This document shows, piece by piece, positions 34,654-45,511 of a stretch of 64,000 bases of DNA; position 1 is the stretch's first letter, and every line of letters starts with the position of its first letter. The stretch comes from Adiantum capillus-veneris (taxonomy: Eukaryota > Streptophyta > Polypodiopsida > Polypodiales > Pteridaceae): assembly GCA_014529385.2 (NCBI GenBank), contig CM043950.1, forward strand, positions 78,113,435-78,177,434. Reading direction: 5' to 3'. Position numbers and translations under genes: made by a program. The notes beneath the pieces are model-generated. The model did not search any database. It was not told the DNA's origin and worked only from the letters and a program-made list of their open reading frames with translations.

Positions 34654-35508
34654 CCTGCATGTGGCCCGAACTGAACCATCCTTTGGAAACTTAGAACGCT
34701 ACATCTTACCCAAAATACAGCCTTCACAAACATGTTTGACAGGTGCTTCAAGAGGTGGCAAAGAAGCAACCATGTCAGATTTCTACAAACGCAGCAAACT
34801 GGCAAAATTTAGATGACCAAAACGTGCATGCCAAAGTTTTGCATCTGAAATAGCCCTTGAATCTGCAACAGCATTTGCAAAGTTTTTTCCACACTTGTCA
34901 TACAAAGTGAGCTTATACAGCCCACGGCACAAAAGGCCAAATACAACAATTTCATCACCAAAACTGAGATCATGAACTGCACATCTGTCATCCACAAATT
35001 TGACTACAAGTCCAAGTCTAGCAAGTGCGGATATAGACAAGAGATTCTTCTTGATCCCAGGTACATAAAGTGCATCAACAAGTGTGAAAGAACTGCCATT
35101 AGCAGCAGTAAGCACAATCTTTCCAACTCCCTGAACTAGATAAGAGCCGTTGTTGGCACAAGTGACTGAATTCCCATGAGGGACAAACTCAAGAGAGGTA
35201 AAGAATTCACGATGTGAGGTAATGTGCTTTGTAGCACCATTGTCGAAATACCACACATGTGAATCTGCAGCAACTGACAAGCATGCATCATGGACAGCAG
35301 GATTGTAAGTGTACTCTGCGCTAAAAGCCCATTCTGCATCAACATCAGCAACACAATCTTCTTTCACAAAAGACTCAACAATGGCTGCATTTGTAGTGGA
35401 ACCAGCATTTGCAGTGGAACCACCCTCTTTCTTCTTAGCCTCTTTGGCCTTCAACTTAGGACACGACTTGATTAAGTGATCATTGGCTTTACAATAATGG
35501 CAACGCAT
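34654..35508 (-). pseudogene. Copia-2 nucleocapsid knuckle, protease and pre-integrase
   Basis: Opens with CHYCKANDHLIKSC (CX2CX4HX4C, 35503-35460), then the protease with VWYFDNGATKHIT (about 35245-35210). The usual DSGA box reads DNGA (an AGT-to-AAT type change), keeping the catalytic Asp. Pre-integrase LWHARFGHLNFASLL (about 34835-34790) is followed by stops before integrase resumes at 34653. Confidence 0.85.
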
Positions 35509-36350
35509 CTTCTTTTTGCCCTTATCACCAGAATTGCTAGACGAAGTACTGCCAGCAGAAGCATTAGGAACAGAATTTTTGCCACTCGCAGCAGAACCAT
35601 AAGAAGTGGCTGCATTGCTGTTACCACCCTTTCTTTGAGAAGCAATAAAAGCCTGTTCAATTGCACGCTACCTAGTCTTATTTTTTCTGGAAGTGACTCT
35701 TGCAACAGCAATGTGCATAATGCATCAAACTTGACAACTTCAGGATTTCCTTGGGTCATAAGTCTCCAAGTACTAGCAAAAGTCTGGTAGGAATCTGGTA
35801 AGGCATCAAGAACAGTCTGCACAAGGGAATTGTCTAAAATGACTTCACCTGCAGAAATAAGCTGCTCATTGATATCCTTGACACTAGCAAGGAAAGTGTC
35901 CATATCATCTTCCTCATGCATAATCTTCGACTCCAGCTCTTTACGCAGTAAAGCAATTTTAGCCTCATTGCGGCTTGCATAAAGACCTGCTAGAATATCC
36001 CAAGCCTGTTTTGCAGATTTTGCTGAACGGATGTGAGGAACAATGGTGCGCTTCACAGACAACGCAATCAATGCATGAGCCTGCGCATCCTTAACATCCC
36101 AACGAGCTTGTTCTGCCATAGACAAAACAACTCTAACAGCTGCAATCCTTGCAGCAAGATCTGCAACATCCTCAACATCGCCTACATCCTCAGAACCAGG
36201 ACATACATCAATGCCCTGCACACTGTTCCAGACACCCTTTGACACAAGAACATGTTGCATTATATAATCCCACATAGGGTAGTTGTCCCCATCCAACCTG
36301 TCCTCAACAGCAAACATCTTGAACACATCTGTGTTGTTGTTGTCAGCCAT
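35509..36350 (-). pseudogene. Copia-2 Gag
   Basis: I chose Met at 36350 (MADNNNTDVFKMF) because the 20 codons upstream look like leader. UBN2-type Gag: LDGDNYPMWDYIMQHVLVSKGVW, AKQAWDILAGLYAS, LVQTVLDALPDSY, LLLQESLPEK. At about 35680 an A-run causes a one-base slip. The expected continuation (RAIEQAFIASQRKGG...) lies in the next frame, preceded by a TAG. The visible ORF past that point (to 35472) is out of frame. Confidence 0.88.
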
Positions 36351-36698
36351 GGTAAATGCTACACCTGATGTGAAAACTGCCCGAAAATAGGAGAAATGGA
36401 GCGGGAACAACCTGTGCTATATAGCACAAACCGTAGAAGACTATAAGGCACCTGTTATGCAGAAAACGGCACTGACAGAAATTCTGCACAAAATGACGAA
36501 ATAGCCTGTGCAGTACTGCCTATAGTGGAAACGCAGGCCAAAATGAGCCCAAATCAAAATTCTGAGTAGACCAAGCTCTTCGAGCTAGCCCAAAATATTT
36601 GTCGACCTGCGAACACTTGCCAAAGCTCACTGAAATCGGAGAAAGTGAGCAGGCGTGTGCTGGAGCAGCTGGCGACTAAGCCCGGGAGGACGTGACCT

Positions 36699-36710
36699 GC
36701 TCTGATACCA
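36699..36710 (-). other. Copia-2 primer binding site (initiator tRNA-Met)
   Basis: TGGTATCAGAGC on the minus strand, two bases inside the 5' LTR. Confidence 0.95.
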
Positions 36711-36712
36711 AT

Positions 36713-36939
36713 TGTTGGAATTAGGGTTGTAGAGAAACGCACACAGCTTGGAGAAGACGAAGGAAGCTCAAGGCACACAATAGAGAGTGTGTTACTTGGT
36801 GTGCAATGGAAAGATAGATAGCCCTAGAGTGATGGGCGTATATACAATGCACGGGGGAAAAAACCTCCTAAAGAGGGAAAAAATGCCCCGGCGGTCCTAG
36901 TGTGTTCACACACATCACTACCACATGTATATGGTAGTA
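36713..36939 (-). repeat. Copia-2 5' LTR
   Basis: 227 bp, partner of 31774-32000. The outermost bases are changed (GTAGTA instead of GTAACA), so the canonical TG start on the minus strand is mutated. Confidence 0.93.
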
Positions 36940-36944
36940 GTAAA

Positions 36945-37868
36945 GGTCATGGCTCCACAGTGGTGGCGATGTCGGATGCTTTCCATGAATCCATTGTTGG
37001 GTTGAAGGCGAGAGATCGACAACTTTTGCATTTTGATGGTTCTCAATGACCTAGTCCGAGTCTTGCACGACGCAACAAAACAAATTTGCAACAGCTTGTC
37101 GCATGATGTGCATGCGATGCAAGATCCTTGAGGACAAGCGTCCGATATGCCCTTGATAGGCCGGGCATACCCATCAATCGCTGTGAGTTGTTGATCCTTG
37201 TTTGTGTGAAGCACACAATTCCTAATTCTTCAGAATCCCTTGTATCTGCGGCTTAGAACCGGAAAATCCGAATTGCCGAGGCTACGAAACCCCAAGGCAT
37301 CAATGCCTACCTTCAAGCTACCAAACGAGGAGTCTCTACCGTGGGCTAAGGCCCTTAGGGTAAAGGTGCCCAACTTCGGACGCCTGCATGTGGACCCCCA
37401 AATAAAAAAGAGAGAAAAAATGATGGCTTTGGCGATGGCATCCACAGCAGCGCCGCCGAGAGCAAGAAAGACTGTCAGTCGCCTCTACGTTGCTTGATTG
37501 CGCCCGCCACAGAGACGGGCTCCCTTCACTTCGGCCTTGCGCTCCCATCAAGCTCTCCAACGTGTGATTTGGAGCAGGTCGACACACCACCTCCCCTCGC
37601 CTCAAGGGGTCCTGCACACGGGGTCACCGCTTCATCTTTGTCCCTACTTGACAAGAGCTTTCTGCACAGGCTGTGTGCCTCGACCCCGCCCTCTTGCTTA
37701 GCCGCCTTGCACACCATAGCTTGCACTCTCATGCAAGACCATGCACGTTTTGTTTCTGAAAACGAGGGAAAGAGGGCAACCCTTGTCAAAAAGGAGGCCG
37801 TGCCTCATGCTCGGATTGAGAGAGAAACTGAGAGAGTCCTTTCCCCCTTCCATGGCTCCTCCCCCTAA
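36945..37868 (-). pseudogene. Possible captured gene fragment, upstream exon region (split by Copia-2)
   Basis: On the minus strand one frame at about 37105-36945 reads MRQAVANLFCCVVQDSD, one TAG, VIENHQNAKVVDL...WIHGKHPTSPPLW, then crosses the Copia-2 site in phase to DLYINNRFISAGDGNNDVID before the GTAAGT donor at 31.72 kb. This composition is coding-like and the single stop fits a CAG-to-TAG change. The rest (37200-37868) is the GC-richer leader after the primer site and shows short Pro/Arg-rich frames without a known family. Confidence 0.35.
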
Positions 37869-37880
37869 GCTCTGATACCA
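37869..37880 (-). other. Middle element primer binding site (initiator tRNA-Met)
   Basis: TGGTATCAGAGC on the minus strand, one base from the 173-bp 5' LTR (37882-38054). Confidence 0.9.
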
Positions 37881-38059
37881 GTGTAAGACCGAGGAGAGAC
37901 TGAATACCGGATCCTCCTCCCAGCCAACCTATTATAGGAGGGCCCATGGCCCTTTGCCCTAACTCGATCCTTTGTCCACACCTTCGGTCCGGCCCTTGAC
38001 CTAAGTTTCTCACTCCCCTAGGTCGAGCTCTGCCCTCTAGCCCTTGGCCTGACAATATT

Positions 38060-38184
38060 CCATTCAACTTTAGGCCCCTTTTATACTTGGCCATTCTCCA
38101 CTACATTGCATATGGGATTGTGACCCTTCACCTTCCACCATCATTTCTGTCCTTCACTCACCAAATTTGACATAAACTTCAACC
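38060..38184 (-). repeat. Outer element 3' LTR, second piece
   Basis: CCATTCAACTTTAGGCCCC... matches 40283-40407 and completes the LTR begun at 22214-22420. Confidence 0.85.
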
Positions 38185-38194
38185 CCCCCCCCCC

Positions 38195-40068
38195 TCAAAG
38201 ATTCAATCTTTGCACTTCCATGTTCTATATGCCTACTTCCCTAGTAGCATATCCCGCACATGGTGCCCCTGATTCCTTTATACCAACTATGGCTAGCCCA
38301 AATCTTGACAGATGCACTACATTTTTTCTCTTTCTCAATTCCTTAACGCCCACATTGGGTAGCTCAGAAAAGTTGGCCCAAACTTCTATAATCTACCCTG
38401 CATCTTCCATCCCTTTAGATTAGCCCAAGTCTTGACATCTGCCCTACACAACATTTCTAAAACAAATTTCTAGTTTTGGAGGCTTCTGTCCTACTTCTCA
38501 TCCTTCAATAAATTTTGCCTTCTGTTGAGGGAAATCCTGAGAAAAATGTCTTGGCTGTCCACATGTGTGGCAAGAAAACTGTCTGTTGTCTCCACCACGG
38601 CCTTTGACTCTTCCTGAAGTGATCCTTCCTTCTTTAAACCCTCCTTGGTTGAAAAATGCCCAATTTCTTCCTGCTAGAGCCACACCGTCTGGCTCGATCT
38701 TGTGTTGTGATTCAAATTCCATGAATGATGCAATTACTTCATTATCTGGTTAAATTAGATTGTATCTCACTACAAAAGGTCTTACTACTTATGTTTTTAG
38801 TCACAAGATAAGTGTCTAATTGCACATATGAGAGCCTTTCAAAGATGAATTTGGCATACAAAAAAGAAGGGTGGTCTGACCGAGCTCGCAATTGCACTAG
38901 TAGTGTCTAAACCCCTTATCACAACTCACATACACATTGATGATTGTGCAAAGATTGTGCTCTTACAATGGTATAGGGTTCAATGTAGGCAGCCTTCACT
39001 AGTATGTTCAATGTAGTCTCAAAGAAAAACTTGAAAATTCATGGCTAATTGGAGGTCATCATGATGGAAACCAGCTAGATTTGGGGGTTTTAGAAAAAAA
39101 CGGTGAAAACACTAGTGAACATGTATTTAGCATCCATTGTGTGGGATTGCCCACTTAACCTTTAAGGCCTTCTCACTATTTTGGGAGATCAAAGAAATAA
39201 ATAGTAACGCTATTTTGCAGGTCGGCAATAGAAATCGAGCCGTGTAGGAAGATGATGCACCGGGATCCTCCCTCCACCCGTCCAGAGTAGGTTGCTTCAG
39301 CCCGTGAGGCCGCTTGATGGTATCCACGGTTGAGTGCTTGGGTTGCTACGACTTTGGGCTTGGACTGTTGAACGCCTGGGTCGCTATGACTTTGATCATG
39401 CTCCAAGGTTAGAAAGTGACACATTGAGCTACGGCAGCTGCGCTCCACTATGTCTCATGCCGCACCATCGTTGCTTGAAGTCTGGAGCATAACTACACAC
39501 AATCTGAGGATAAAAACAATCTGTGGGCGAGATAAGGGTATTGAGACTAATTTATGCAAGGCAAGGAGCAATTTGGTAGTTTGACATTGGGAATAGTTTC
39601 CACTACCGAGTTGCTCCCACTGTTGATGCGGCAAAGCTTGTCGATGTTGAGCTTCGGCAGCCGGCTATCAGTTGAAATGCCCCTTAATCAAGCTGGCGAC
39701 CCACCAAAAACCTTCGCATTTGGTAAGTGTAGAGTCGAGAGAATAGTGGCAATGGTGAGCCAATAATGTAGCAGGCAAAGCTATGGCGGATGCACATGCA
39801 GGTCATCTAACTGCTGATCATGTAGGAGGCCATAAGCACAGAAGCCGGAGATTAAGGGTTTCTCATTCCGGAAAGCTATCCTTCCAATGCCTGGTGCGAG
39901 AGATTGCACAAGATAGGCACTTCTAATCACATATCAATTAGCCTCTAATCACCGTAGTGTGAAAAGTGACTCAGAAGGCCACCCTAGAGTGACTAAGAAA
40001 CATTGATCCTAGTCTAGTGAATGACAAAAAGAACGAACACTAGCTAACACACCATGGATCCAATACCA
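38195..40068 (-). pseudogene. Outer element interior: Gag knuckle remnant and unassigned sequence
   Basis: The minus-strand frame at 38722-38498 reads FMEFESQHKIEPDGVALAGR, then a Gly/Arg-rich stretch and CHTCGQPRHFSQDF, a retroviral-type knuckle CX2CX4HX4C whose last Cys is Phe. This is the Gag C-terminus. The rest, to the primer-like site next to 40069, shows no pol domain; frames at 39127-39448 are unassigned. The element is thus a deleted or Gag-only derivative. Confidence 0.6.
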
Positions 40069-40407
40069 TGTTAAAAGACACGAGCCTTCTAGCGCTAGGG
40101 TGGATGCAATCTAATGCCTAGCATGATGCGTGTGTGAGCGTCTATGCATAGGCAATGTTACTCAAGCAAATGAGGTCCCAAGATGGAAGCTTGGGCTCAT
40201 ACACATGATCTTGAGTATGCACAAGGTGATCACAAGTTCAAAGACATAGCACTGTACTCGGAGAATAAACCTGGATTATATTCCATTCAACTTTAGGCCC
40301 CTTTTATACTTGGCCATTCTCTACTACATTGCATATGGGATCATGTCCCTTCACCTTCTACCATCCTTTCTTTCCTTCACTCCCCAAACTTGACATAAAC
40401 TTCAACA
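40069..40407 (-). repeat. Outer element 5' LTR, unbroken
   Basis: 339 bp, TG...CA on the plus strand. It holds the unoccupied site for the middle element (GGATTATATTCCATTC, about 40273-40288). Confidence 0.88.
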
Positions 40408-40412
40408 TGTAT

Positions 40413-41508
40413 AGATGCATGGACCTTGCTCCACATTGCCTCCTCTATATCGTATACAGCTACCACGCGAAAGGGGATGTAATTGATCTACTAAAAACAA
40501 CTCTATGTGGTTTTCCTTGATTGTTCCCTGCATGGCAAATAGTGTAAGGTTCCTTTCTTGCACTAGTGCTACAGGTAATTGGGAGTGTAGACCTTAGTGG
40601 TGATGAGCTTCATTACAGAGGAGATGAGGCCATCTTCAATAGTGTCGATGACTGCATTGTATAAAGCCTTAGTGATATTGTCTCCACCATGATAGTAAAA
40701 TGTGATACAAGAAAGGAGAGGTACGATCAAGCCAAGCCCCCCTATGGATTCAAGCACAAATGCCTACTACCACACCCTCACCTTTTGCAAGTCCTAGGAG
40801 TATGAGCATTCCTTCACCACATACCAACATCTCCAAATTGTCAATCCAATAAGAATAACCAACCCTTCAAACTTTGGGTGGTTTCCCAAACCTACCCTTG
40901 ATCTACATACCAAGCTCCAAAATTCTCCAACACTCATGCTTCTAGTCTATAGCCTCCAAGGCTTCCTATCCCTAATCTATGGAGTTTCAAGTGCAACCCT
41001 AATCTCAATTCCCAGGTCCCCTTTCTTGTGACAATAGTGAGCTCAATCCCATCCATTCTAGCAAGAGACTAGGGTTTTGTAGCATTCACAATTCTCATGA
41101 AATGCATCCAAGGTGAAATGCAAGCTTAATCCCTCACTAATCCAATCCAGCTCAAAATACACAAAATTAAACTCAAACAAACCACCCAGTGCAACATTTA
41201 TGAGCTCACAACACTAATACACAAGCATTCAAGCATTAAACAATAGCAAATTAAGAGATTTGTGAAGAGATTAGAGCAGAAGGGTCTCTTGATTAAGCTC
41301 ACTCTATGGCATAGAATGGCGCTAGGAGGAGATAGCACATAGAGAGAGAAGAGATATTGTTCTCTACCTTCTTGGCTCCTCAGTTGGTTGCTGGATCAAG
41401 CTTCCATGAAAGCTTGGATTCTCTCAGTGCAGACATGATGAGTGCAAGAAGTCCTGGAAATGAAAGGATCGATGTGCATAAAGAGTGTGTGTGCATGCGT
41501 GGAAGGAG

Positions 41509-41552
<44 letters not shown>

Positions 41553-42279
41553 TATATGGGGGGATCTCGACACATAAATATTGTAGCTTCCTTATTAGTT
41601 GCAAATAAGATGAATAGGGGTTATCAAACCCGCAAATAGGACCAATAGGACCCAATCAATGCCTCGAAGGTAGACGATGCCACTATAAGATGCTCCTACC
41701 GCAAGGCTCCCTACTAGTCATTTCTTGTAGAGTACTCATGTCTTCATGTACATGCCAAGCACTCCACCCATCCTTGTCTCTCGTTCCACTTTGCCACCAT
41801 TGGAAGGCCATGATTCATTATCTAGAGTGTAATCCACACCTTTCAACACAAGATTCTCGCTCGATTCCGCTCCTCTACACAAATTCACTTCTCTCATATC
41901 CCCCACGATCCCTACACTTAGCAATGCAATGTCCTTCCCTCGACAACTTTGGCTTGAAACACAAGAGCCATTAGGAGAAAAAGTGGGGTCTATGGGCCCA
42001 ATTTCCCTCCGTGTGCAGTACGTACCGCTACAAAAAACATCTCACCCAGTATAGGGTAGAGGTGCCTCATCACTATGTAACACAGGGTCTTGAATGAAGT
42101 GTAAATGGTGGGATCTAGGGCGTTGAAGTGAAGCACATTTTCTGCAAAGCACGGACGCCATCTGATTTTTCCTTGTTTACCTTTTTTATCCATGTTTCCT
42201 TTTTTAGTCCGTGTTTACCTTTTCCTCTATCCGACTTCACTTTATGAGAGAGAGGCTTCACCTTCGGGACAAGAAAACC
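40413..42279. other. Non-coding stretch with a GA microsatellite
   Basis: The first 30 bp continue the 142-bp target repeat. A minus-strand frame at 40757-40569 (62 codons, LESIGGLGLIVPLLS) is coding-like but unassigned. (GA)n at 41512-41550 interrupts otherwise unremarkable DNA. Confidence 0.5.
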
Positions 42280-42375
42280 CACGTGGGTGTGTGGTTAGGG
42301 CGTCGAAATGCCAACGAGGAGATCTTGGATTCAAGTCTCCAACACGGGGGGTCGAGGGTCAACTCGTTGACTTTT
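42280..42375 (+). repeat. Candidate tRNA-derived SINE head
   Basis: TGGTTAGGGCG (42292-42302) resembles a pol III A box and GATTCAAGTCT (42328-42338) fits the B-box pattern GWTTCRANNC. They start 36 bp apart, a usual distance. About 20-35 bp later the sequence reads CGAGGGTCAACTCGTTGA and then T7, which could be the SINE body end or a pol III terminator. It does not fold as a standard tRNA with an obvious acceptor stem. Confidence 0.45.
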
Positions 42376-42609
42376 TTTCCTCCATCCATTCTCCTTGAGA
42401 TCCCCCCTGCCCGCCAGTGATCATTCATCCCACCACCCTGGGGTCATTAAGACGCATGTTAGATAGTGTTTAGGGTAGAGGTGTTAATAAAAGTATGCCT
42501 TTGATTGAGGCGCCATGCTCTGGTTTTTAACAACGGTAGACAAGTTTTGAGAATGCATTCCATCAGTAAGGATATTTTAGAGTAACAGCATGAAGCCCTG
42601 CATGTGATC

Positions 42610-42815
42610 CAATAAAGCGAAAACACAAGGAACACCAGGATTATATTTCGTAAATGGAGACCCTCAAGGAGAGATAAAGCACCTAACAACCATGTCCTAA
42701 TAAAGAGACAGCATGGGGAACACCTGGATTATATTTCACAGATGGAGACCCTCAAGGAGACATTTTTTATCTCTTGCTTGGATAAAGCAACTAACAACCA
42801 TGTCCTAATCTACAA
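42610..42815. repeat. Imperfect tandem duplication of about 105 bp
   Basis: AACACCAGGATTATATTTCG...ACCATGTCCTAAT (about 42631-42703) recurs as AACACCTGGATTATATTTCA...ACCATGTCCTAAT (about 42719-42810), the second with an extra TTTTTTATCTCTTGCTTG segment. Confidence 0.75.
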
Positions 42816-43438
42816 GCAACTCATAATGCAACAAGCCAAACAACATAGATCTTAGTGGAGGAGACTTCCAAGAATGGGGGACCATGGTGGAACACGCTCT
42901 AGGATATCTAATCACACACCTTAGACAAATTATCATTCCGGTATCCCCAATACCTACCGTATCTGACAGCAATATACAAAATCCATAAGACCGCTAATAG
43001 GCTCGGAGCCAAGCTCTTGTTTCTTCAAGAGATAAAGATGGTTGAGGCTGGATATATTTTTGCATAAGCTTGAGTAAATACCATGGATTTTTTTGGCATG
43101 TGCTCGAGCCCTTGCATGAAAATTGCCAATAGGAGTGATTGTATGATAGTTTCATTGTTAGCTGTTACTATGATCCCCCATGTCAAATGTACCTCATTTG
43201 GTATATATGATTTTGGCAGTGTGGGTCACTTTTTGAGGTGAATACCTCTTTTGCATTACACAACGCTACTTTTAGTGGAGGGTCAAAGGACCAACATATC
43301 ACACATTCTTCCCATAGTGGGGTTGTCAGAATGCTTAAACCAAAGAAGGGCCCATAAGACTTGTCTTTTTTGACGAAATGCAATTGTCCTTGTAAAATTT
43401 TTTCTACATGTAGACATACAAAAACAATATACTTATGA

Positions 43439-43444
<6 letters not shown>
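42816..43444. other. Non-coding stretch
   Basis: Nothing recognisable on either strand. Confidence 0.4.
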
Positions 43445-43955
<511 letters not shown>

Positions 43956-44102
43956 AGATAGATTTTATTATCGTCCTCGGAGGTCAAATATGACCTATGG
44001 GACCAAAGCTACATGTGATATAGTATGTGTATGACTGATGAGTGACTCTTGATGCTCCAAAATTGTGGTGATGAGAGTCGTAATGGAGAACCCACACTGT
44101 GG

Positions 44103-45511
44103 CTAGGAGAGGAAAGTGTGTAGGTCTAAGCCATGGCTGAAAATGTGAGAGAAGCAAGTTTGGATGTGACCAAAAGCTGAGCATTCTAGTAGTGTGTGGT
44201 ACTCAGAATCTTGAACTTGCAATGAGCATAATTTGAAAGTCGATTTGACGCTTCTCCATTTTCCCAATGCCCTATCTCTCACATCCAAGGAAATGGGAGC
44301 TAAGCCGAATGGTTGCGATAGTGTGTATCACCGACAAAGGGATAGGATCAAGCATGTAAGTGTGAGTAGAGTTTCCTGGTTTTGTAGTTGGATGCAATAT
44401 GGGTGGTGTAATGTATGAAGCGTGACCCACCAGATTTCTCCCAAGCCGTAATACATTAGCGTTGTAGAGAAGCTTCATTCACTTGGAAGTCAATTGAAAC
44501 ATCATGTAGCAAGTGTAATGCATCTCTTCTCCCAAACCACTTCTTTATGTCTTGCATCAATCTCGTTCTCAAGATCTTGCTTTTATGCATCATTTGAAAT
44601 TTTTTGTTTTCTTCCCGTGCAATTGTAGTAAGTCAGTGTGAGGGGTTTTGACGCATCTTTATCATGTACTCCACAACCCTTTCCATGCCCATAACGTCAA
44701 TTGGAAGAAATCTCGACTCAAGAAGTAGGCGCATATATGGTGTTTGTGTCTTAACTTGGAGAAATTTTGTAAGAGAACGCTTTTGGACATTCTCAAACTC
44801 TTTCCAAGTAGACTTTGAGATGCTCTTGTCCCACATTTCAACTCCATAAAGAAGAATTGGTGTCACCAATGCGTCAAAAAGATAATTCTTGAGAACCCAA
44901 TGTGTTTCCCACATTACACATGTTCTCAAATGCATAATATGCTCCCTTTCTTGCTTCCAAACGACACATAGCACATTCATGCTACTTGTGATTGGACAAA
45001 ACCTCAAGGACAAGGTACTTAAAGCTCTCAACAGCTTCAAGTGTCTCATTGTTGTACACAATGCATGGATTCTCATTATGGTTGGTTTTCACAAGCATAA
45101 CCTTTGTTTTGGATTCATTCGCAATCATCCCACTATGCAAGCAAAAGTTCTCAAGGACAACTATAAGATTTTGTGCATCTTCTAAAGTGTGTGCTAGAAG
45201 CACTACATCATCTGCATACAACAAAAGCATAATTACCGCATTGCAAATAGTGACCTCTTCAATGCCTTCTTCTTGCATAAAGTCAAGTAGCATTTGTTCC
45301 AATTGATCAATGCATACACGAAAGAGAGTTGGTGAAAATGGACATCCTTGTTTAACCCCAATAGTGCTTGCAAATTTTTTTGGAATTTCTCTTCCCATGC
45401 TCAATTGACAAATCACCTTTTCATGGATTAAAGAAACCACAAGTATAAACTCACTTGGCACTTTGAGTTCTTTCATCCTTCTCCAAAAATATTGTTATGT
45501 GGAATCATATC
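44103..45511 (-). pseudogene. LINE-2 RT C-terminal half and zf-RVT-like tail
   Basis: The frame begins DMIPHNNIF (about 45510), slips one base, and continues WRRMKELKVPSEF...IGVKQGCPFSPTLF, then motif C LLYADDVVLLA (about 45220-45190), intact. After a stop near 44982, 45076-44633 gives FDALVTPILLYGVEMWDKS and VQKRSLTKFLQVK. A final part (44288-44103) has CSLQVQDSEYHTLLECSAF, a zf-RVT-like pattern with one Cys missing. Motif A is not here: it is on the opposite strand at about 46314-46331. Confidence 0.85.

Larger units (their letters stand above)
31774..36939 (-). mobile_element. Copia-2: complete Ty1/Copia retrotransposon, 5166 bp, duplication GTAAA
   Basis: LTRs of 227 bp each (31774-32000 and 36713-36939) with the duplication GTAAA (31769-31773, 36940-36944). 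In minus orientation the primer site TGGTATCAGAGC (36699-36710) lies two bases from the 5' LTR. A CCAGGGGGGATT tract abuts the 3' LTR. The LTRs differ at about seven positions, all transitions, two of which alter the 5' LTR's first bases (TACTACC for TGTTACC). This is the youngest of the dated elements by LTR comparison. Domain order is Gag, protease, integrase, RT, RNase H, with several lesions. Confidence 0.95.
22421..38054 (-). mobile_element. Middle LTR element without recognisable gag-pol, 15.6 kb including nested insertions
   Basis: LTRs of 173 bp each at 22421-22593 and 37882-38054, TGTAAG...CCTGACA on the plus strand, with the 5-bp duplication ATATT at 22416-22420 and 38055-38059. On the minus strand, TGGTATCAGAGC (37869-37880) follows the right LTR after one base, and a purine tract AAGGGGGGAGTAA precedes the left LTR, fixing the orientation. 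The LTRs differ at about 22 of 173 positions. Removing the giant solo LTR and Copia-2 leaves about 5.2 kb of interior with no Gag, protease, integrase or RT that I can recognise, so it was probably non-autonomous. Fragments that look like spliced-gene sequence lie inside (see 30880-31768). Confidence 0.85.
22214..40407 (-). mobile_element. Outer LTR element, left LTR split by the middle element
   Basis: Right LTR 40069-40407 (339 bp, TGTTAAAAGACA...CTTCAACA). Left LTR is in two pieces: 22214-22420 and 38060-38184. The pieces join at ATATT exactly as the unbroken right LTR reads around 40278. The target duplication is TGCAT (22209-22213) versus TGTAT (40408-40412), one transition apart. In minus orientation the right LTR is the 5' one. 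The adjacent inner sequence on the minus strand is TGGTATTGGATCC, a divergent Met-like primer site. A G-run (the C12 tract at 38183-38194) abuts the left LTR as polypurine tract. The true interior is only about 1.9 kb (38195-40068) and retains a Gag knuckle. LTR divergence is roughly 15% by eye. Confidence 0.85.

Noticed and set aside
40569-40757. 62-codon minus-strand frame LESIGGLGLIVPLLS, faintly like an armadillo-type stretch of BEACH proteins
   Set aside because: Too short and no second supporting exon; reported only within the non-coding entry.
42280-42375. A true tRNA gene
   Set aside because: No matching acceptor stem or anticodon loop could be drawn; only the box motifs fit.
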